Of a stretch of DNA of 7,503 bases, positions 3,829-7,503 are shown piece by piece. Numbering within the stretch: the stretch's first letter is position 1; each line of letters opens with the position of its first letter. Origin of the DNA: Methanomicrobiales archaeon (GTDB taxonomy: Archaea > Halobacteriota > Methanomicrobia > Methanomicrobiales > JACTUA01); the NCBI GenBank assembly GCA_028678965.1, contig JAJRCM010000014.1, forward strand, positions 1 to 7,503, read 5' to 3'. The notes beneath the pieces were generated by a model. That model was not told where the DNA came from. It saw only the letters and a program-made list of their open reading frames with translations, and searched no databases. Made by a program: the position numbers and the translations under genes.

Positions 3829-6423
3829 ATGATGCATGAGCCTCCGGTCAAGAAAAATCTCTACTGGTGCCGGCACTGCCATGTGCCGCTTCTCGGCAGG
3901 AGATGCGCCTGTGGCCAGGAAGGAGTGGTAATCCCCCTCATCGAGCCCTATGATGTGAGGCCTGCGCTGAAGGCGGATATCCAGCTTATCACCTCAATGC
4001 TCCAGGAGCGGTTCGGTCCCATCATACTGCCCAGGATTCTGCTCCTGAACAAAGGGGGTGGGATTGACCGCAAAGACCTCATACTTGCTCACGGGGATAG
4101 ATTCGGGTGGATCACGTTTGATCCGATCAGCCGCACGTCACGGTTGGATATAACGGCCGAAGCCCTCCCTCATATCCTGAACTCAGTGACGAAGGGAATA
4201 CTTGACCTCGAAAAAACGGTCTCCAACCCTGACGACCTCGGGGGACGGAGGATCGGGGGAAAGCGGGTGAAGGTTGAGACCACCGAACCCGACGGCACCC
4301 TGATAGTGAAGTATCGCAAGCGGTATGGTACCGGAATCCTCCGCGACGGGTATGTTCGGATCAAAGAGCTGATGCCTGTGACACCGGTCACCATGCCGAA
4401 CCCCAACTGGGATGTTGCGGTAGAACAGAACCGATTCCATCTGAAAAATCTCGAACGTCATGCTATCCGCGCTATACGCCAGCACATGAAAGACCGGCCC
4501 TGTGTAAATGTCTCCTTTTCCGGAGGTAAGGATAGCATGGCGGTCATGACCATCGCCAGAAAAGCGGGCGTGCAGGATGCCTTCTTCATCGATACCGGCG
4601 TTGAGTTTCCGGAAACTATCGAGTTCGTGAGAGCACAGCGGGTTACGATCGTCCCGAAAGGCGGCGATTTCTGGACGGCTGTTGAGAAAGCCGGGCCTCC
4701 GGGAAAGGATCACCGCTGGTGTTGCAAGCTCCTGAAACTGCATCCTCTCAAGCGGTACCTTGCCAGTACCGGACCATGTGTGACCATCCAGGGCAATCGG
4801 TGGTATGAATCGTGGAATCGTGCCGATCTCGATATCACCAGCCAGAACCCAGCGAACCCCCTCCAGCTAAACATATCCCCCATCCGGAACTGGCGAGCTC
4901 TTGAAGTGTTTCTCTATCTCCGCTGGCAGCACATCGACTACAATCCTCTTTATGACCGCGGGATCGAGCGGATTGGGTGTTATGTCTGCCCCTCAATGCT
5001 GGAGAGCGAGTATGAGGAGCTCAGAACGATGCATCCGGAACTTGCTGGCCGGTGGGATGCATTTCTCCAGCGATGGGCATATGACCACGGGCTTCCTAGT
5101 GAATATGCTCGCTGGGGGCTATGGAGATGGAAAGAGCTCCCCCCGAAAATGCAGGAACTCTGTCGGGATCACGGAATTGATCTGACCCAGAAGACGCAGT
5201 CCCGAAAGAGCCAACCCCAACCGGTGTGTGAGACGACCACTATGGAGAATGAAGAGATCAGGAAAGCATTCCCCCTTCTCGGGGATATCATCTATCTGGA
5301 CAGTGCCTCAACGAGCCTCTCTCCGGAACCAGTCCTCCGGGCGATGATGGAGTTCGAGCACACCTACCGTTCCAATGTGGGCAGAGGAGTGCACCGGCTC
5401 GCCCAGATTGCTTCCCAGCGCTACTGGCACGCTCACCAGAAAATTGCCAGATTCATCGGGGCTGATCGGGGAGAGGTCGTGTTTACACGAAATTCAACCG
5501 AGGCAATCAATATGGTAGCCCAGGGCCTCTGCTGGAGACCTGGGGACGGCATCGTCACCACGGTGCTGGAGCACCATTCGAACCTTCTCCCCTGGATGCG
5601 GTTACGGCAGAAGGGAGTGGACGTAAAAATCATCGGTATCAATGCAGAGTACAGCCTGGATCTCGAAGGATTGGAGAAGGCAGTGACCGACCGGACGAGA
5701 CTTGTGGCCGTCACCCATGCGTCCAATGTGCTCGGTGTACTTACTCCCGTGGAGGAGATCGCCCGCATCTGTCATGAGAGGGGGGCCTTCTTCCTCATCG
5801 ACGGGGCACAATCGGTACCCCACCTCCCCACAGATGTCCGCAAGCTGGGGTGCGATTTCCTCTGCTTCTCGGGGCACAAGATGCTCGGGCCAACCGGAAC
5901 CGGCGTGCTGTGGATGAAGGAGCCCATTCTCGAACCCCTACTGCTGGGTGGTGGAGTGATAGAGACCGTTTCAGAACAGGAGTATGTCCTCACGGAGGGG
6001 TACCAGCGATATGAGGCAGGAACCCCCAATATTGCCGGTGGCATCGGCCTGGGGGCTGCCGTTGACTATCTTGAAACCATCGGGATGGCACAGATCAGAA
6101 GCCATGAGCAGCTTCTCACTGAGCGTCTGGTCAGCGGGCTCCGCGCCATACCGAAAGTGAAGGTCTATGCTTCCGACGATCCGGCCCGCCGCATTGGGGT
6201 CGTCTCATTCACCATTGACGGGCTCGAACCTCACACTATTGCCAACATGCTCGATGAGGAGGCAGATATTATGGTCCGGTCCGGGCACCACTGCTGTATG
6301 CCCCTCATGCAGCACCTCGGATTGGAGAAAGGAACGGTTCGGGCGAGCCTCCACGTTTACAATCATGAGCAGGATGTGGATGCCCTGATCGCAGCAGTCG
6401 GGGAGATTGTGCGGGGGATGTAG
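3829..6423 (+). CDS. Zinc ribbon / PP-loop (PAPS-APS reductase family) / SufS-like cysteine desulfurase fusion protein
   Basis: 864 residues in three parts. Residues 11-30 hold a zinc ribbon (C14, C17, C26, C28), and about 80-185 resemble a PUA-type module as seen in archaeal PAPS-reductase-like proteins (tentative). Residues 195-450 are a PP-loop ATP pyrophosphatase domain: SFSGGKDS (229-236), RWCCKLLK with C298/C299, GNRWYES, and GCYVCP with C384/C387. The CC-x84-CxxC arrangement matches the [4Fe-4S] ligands of APS reductases, but the C-terminal catalytic ECG(I/L)H of true reductases is absent. After a polar linker (about 452-472), residues 473-864 form a full group II cysteine desulfurase: EHHSNLLPW, DGAQ (658-661), SGHKMLGPTGTG with PLP lysine K684, and RSGHHCCMP with persulfide cysteine C822. 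This half takes sulfur from cysteine as a persulfide; the PP-loop half probably activates a substrate with ATP. fdhD starts one base after its stop. The alternative start is ATG 3832. Confidence 0.93.
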   Translation: MMHEPPVKKNLYWCRHCHVPLLGRRCACGQEGVVIPLIEPYDVRPALKADIQLITSMLQERFGPIILPRILLLNKGGGIDRKDLILAHGDRFGWITFDPISRTSRLDITAEALPHILNSVTKGILDLEKTVSNPDDLGGRRIGGKRVKVETTEPDGTLIVKYRKRYGTGILRDGYVRIKELMPVTPVTMPNPNWDVAVEQNRFHLKNLERHAIRAIRQHMKDRPCVNVSFSGGKDSMAVMTIARKAGVQDAFFIDTGVEFPETIEFVRAQRVTIVPKGGDFWTAVEKAGPPGKDHRWCCKLLKLHPLKRYLASTGPCVTIQGNRWYESWNRADLDITSQNPANPLQLNISPIRNWRALEVFLYLRWQHIDYNPLYDRGIERIGCYVCPSMLESEYEELRTMHPELAGRWDAFLQRWAYDHGLPSEYARWGLWRWKELPPKMQELCRDHGIDLTQKTQSRKSQPQPVCETTTMENEEIRKAFPLLGDIIYLDSASTSLSPEPVLRAMMEFEHTYRSNVGRGVHRLAQIASQRYWHAHQKIARFIGADRGEVVFTRNSTEAINMVAQGLCWRPGDGIVTTVLEHHSNLLPWMRLRQKGVDVKIIGINAEYSLDLEGLEKAVTDRTRLVAVTHASNVLGVLTPVEEIARICHERGAFFLIDGAQSVPHLPTDVRKLGCDFLCFSGHKMLGPTGTGVLWMKEPILEPLLLGGGVIETVSEQEYVLTEGYQRYEAGTPNIAGGIGLGAAVDYLETIGMAQIRSHEQLLTERLVSGLRAIPKVKVYASDDPARRIGVVSFTIDGLEPHTIANMLDEEADIMVRSGHHCCMPLMQHLGLEKGTVRASLHVYNHEQDVDALIAAVGEIVRGM
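6411..6418 (+). promoter_or_regulatory. Ribosome binding site for fdhD inside the end of the fusion gene
   Basis: A G-rich run (CGGGGGAT) lies about seven bases before ATG 6425 and within the last codons of the upstream gene. It decides in favour of ATG 6425 over the in-frame TTG at 6407 and points to coupled translation. Confidence 0.45.
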
Positions 6424-6424
6424 C

Positions 6425-7207
6425 ATGTACCGGGAAGTCCGGTGTATCAAAGTGGATGAGGGATCCTTCACCGCGACCGATCATGCGGTGGTTGAGGAAG
6501 TAGCGATAACGCTCACTGTGAATGGTCGGACGATGATGACTGCCATGGCGAGTCCGGATATGGTTGAAGAATTCATTGTCGGTTTTCTCTACACCGAACA
6601 GATCATCAAAAGCATCGATGAGATCGAATCAATCAAGAGGGAGAAAAATACCGTCGGTGTCCTGACCAAGAATCCGTTCAAGGTCATCGGTACAAAAAAG
6701 ATCATCCTGAGCGGGTGCGGTGGCAGTTCCTCTTTCCTTGATACGAGGAAGCTGCCCCACATAGCATCAGAATTGGCGGTCACCCAGGATATGATTGTCC
6801 AGGGATTGAAACAGGTGATGAACTCATCGCTCCACCGCCTCACCGGGGGGGTTCACGTGATCGGACTGATGACCCGCAATAACCCTGTCCGCATCGCAGA
6901 GGATATCGGCCGGCACAATGCTCTTGACAAGGTTATCGGATTCGCCCTCAAAAAAGGGGTAGACCTGAGCGAGACCTTTGTGGTATCTTCCGGCAGGATA
7001 TCCTCAGAGATGGTGAGAAAATGCCTTGTCGCCAATATTCCTATCATAGTCTCCCGCGGTGCCACCACCACCCTCGCGGTAGACATTGCCGAAACGACCG
7101 GTCTCTGCATTGTGGGGTTTGCCCGGGGGGGAAAGATGAATATCTATACCCATCCTGAACGGATCGAAGGTGCATCAGCCACTTATGCCAAAACCCCGAA
7201 CGAATAG
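6425..7207 (+). CDS. fdhD: FdhD, formate dehydrogenase accessory sulfurtransferase
   Basis: 260 residues, normal for the family. Conserved blocks in order: MASPDMVEEFIVGFLYTE (41-58), the active-site loop LSGCGGSSSF (95-104), LTGGVH (139-144), EDIGRHNALDKVIG (159-172), SSGRISSEMVRKC (188-200), SRGATTTLAVDIAE (210-223) and GFARGGKMNIYTHPERI (231-247). In E. coli FdhD accepts sulfur from the cysteine desulfurase IscS on a CxxC loop and sulfurates the bis-MGD cofactor of formate dehydrogenase. Here C98 aligns with the first Cys, but the second position is Ser (S101), so only one loop Cys is available. It lies one base after the stop of the cysteine desulfurase fusion, almost certainly in one operon; that protein is the natural sulfur donor (inference). 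No formate dehydrogenase subunit genes are within the window. Confidence 0.95.
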   Translation: MYREVRCIKVDEGSFTATDHAVVEEVAITLTVNGRTMMTAMASPDMVEEFIVGFLYTEQIIKSIDEIESIKREKNTVGVLTKNPFKVIGTKKIILSGCGGSSSFLDTRKLPHIASELAVTQDMIVQGLKQVMNSSLHRLTGGVHVIGLMTRNNPVRIAEDIGRHNALDKVIGFALKKGVDLSETFVVSSGRISSEMVRKCLVANIPIIVSRGATTTLAVDIAETTGLCIVGFARGGKMNIYTHPERIEGASATYAKTPNE

Positions 7208-7216
7208 CTCATCCGT

Positions 7217-7232
7217 TCAACTGATCCGTTGA
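7217..7232 (+). terminator. Weak stem-loop after fdhD
   Basis: TCAAC (7217-7221) pairs with GTTGA (7228-7232) around a six-base loop, followed by TTGTTTCC. It is short but lies ten bases after the fdhD stop. ATCCGTT also occurs twice here as a direct repeat. Confidence 0.3.
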
Positions 7233-7278
7233 TTGTTTCCTGCCGAGGGTGAGATATTCCAGAAATGCATAGTTTACC

Positions 7279-7292
7279 AACGGGTAGCCGTT
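7279..7292 (+). repeat. Small hairpin upstream of the last promoter
   Basis: AACGG (7279-7283) pairs with CCGTT (7288-7292) around GTAG. It lies just upstream of the TATA box and could be a regulator site or part of the fdhD transcript end. Confidence 0.25.
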
Positions 7293-7298
7293 TCATCA

Positions 7299-7311
7299 AT
7301 TTTAAATAATT
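7299..7311 (+). promoter_or_regulatory. TATA box for the coiled-coil protein gene
   Basis: ATTTTAAATAATT is a strong archaeal TATA match centred about 43 bases before ATG 7348. A start 25 bases on would leave a leader of roughly 15 bases containing GGAAGTGA (7335-7342), a fair ribosome binding site. Confidence 0.6.
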
Positions 7312-7347
7312 TCCCCCCTTCACCAATGGTATACGGAAGTGAACCCT

Positions 7348-7503
7348 ATGAGTATGAAAGAGGAATATAGCCAGAAGCTGCAGGGCCGCCTTGCTGATCT
7401 CGATGCGGAAGCGAAGAAACTCGAGGCAATGGCTGTCGAGAAGGGGACGGAAGCGGAGAAGGAACTGAAGAAACTGATGGAGAAGTATGCGGCAAACCGG
7501 GAA
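7348..7503 (+). CDS. Glu/Lys-rich coiled-coil protein (N-terminal 52 codons, runs off right edge)
   Basis: ATG at 7348 (a second ATG is at 7354) opens a frame to the window end, beginning MSMKEEYSQKLQGRLADLDA. Charged residues alternate with Leu, Ala and Met at heptad-like spacing (KLQGRLADLDAEAKKLEAM and KELKKLMEKY), indicating a long helix or coiled coil with no membrane segment. Similar short coiled-coil proteins are common in methanogens and cyanobacteria and have no firm function. The strong TATA box shows it is transcribed separately from fdhD. The rest of the protein is unseen, so domains beyond the coiled coil cannot be excluded. Confidence 0.75.
   Translation, partial: MSMKEEYSQKLQGRLADLDAEAKKLEAMAVEKGTEAEKELKKLMEKYAANRE

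Noticed and set aside
4183..4743. 186-codon minus-strand frame inside the fusion gene
   Set aside because: It lies wholly opposite well-conserved PP-loop coding sequence and encodes no recognisable motif; it is an antisense shadow.
6407..6424. Upstream TTG start for fdhD that would add MCGGCS to its N-terminus
   Set aside because: The added CGGC looks like a motif, but the stretch is the out-of-frame end of the fusion gene. ATG 6425 has a G-rich ribosome binding site and fits the usual FdhD N-terminus.
1..7503. CRISPR array or long repeat arrays
   Set aside because: No regularly spaced repeated units of 20 bases or more are visible anywhere in the window.

Overview
The window looks like chromosomal DNA of a methanogenic archaeon, most likely of the order Methanomicrobiales. 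The evidence is a form III RuBisCO, an FdhD formate-dehydrogenase maturation factor, a tRNA-Gln with the archaeal A1-U72 acceptor pair and no encoded CCA, AT-rich TATA-box promoters about 25 bases before start sites (some apparently leaderless), and GGAGGTGA-type ribosome binding sites. The order-level placement is inference from gene content and protein resemblance.

Layout. Bases 1-751 (minus) hold the N-terminal 250 codons of form III RuBisCO, which runs off the left edge. After about 290 bases with no convincing gene except promoters, a His/Pro-rich CxxC-x17-CxxC zinc-ribbon protein follows (1043-1345, plus). Bases 1346-1774 are an AT-rich, mostly non-coding stretch. Bases 1775-3111 (plus) carry a series of very small genes: an excisionase-type HTH protein, two overlapping small unknowns, a 51-residue unknown, a 44-residue Lys-rich protein behind a near-perfect Shine-Dalgarno site, and a 38-residue C2HC zinc finger. 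On the minus strand, 3248-3436 encodes a small Cys-rich protein, and a doubtful second small ORF lies upstream of it. A tRNA-Gln(UUG) sits at 3633-3705.

The right part is a sulfur-handling unit. A long gene (3829-6423) fuses an N-terminal zinc ribbon and a probable PUA-like region, a PAPS/APS-reductase-type PP-loop domain with a CC...CxxC iron-sulfur signature, and a complete SufS-like (group II) cysteine desulfurase. One base after its stop codon fdhD begins (6425-7207). FdhD is the known sulfurtransferase that takes persulfide sulfur from a cysteine desulfurase and passes it to the molybdenum/tungsten cofactor of formate dehydrogenase. The pair therefore suggests a dedicated sulfur relay for formate dehydrogenase maturation, or one shared with a thiolation reaction catalysed by the PP-loop domain. 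The window ends inside a Glu/Lys-rich coiled-coil protein gene with its own promoter (7348-7503, partial).

The most unusual items are the three-part fusion next to fdhD, the FdhD with a single Cys where CxxC is expected, and the cluster of tiny genes with good translation signals.
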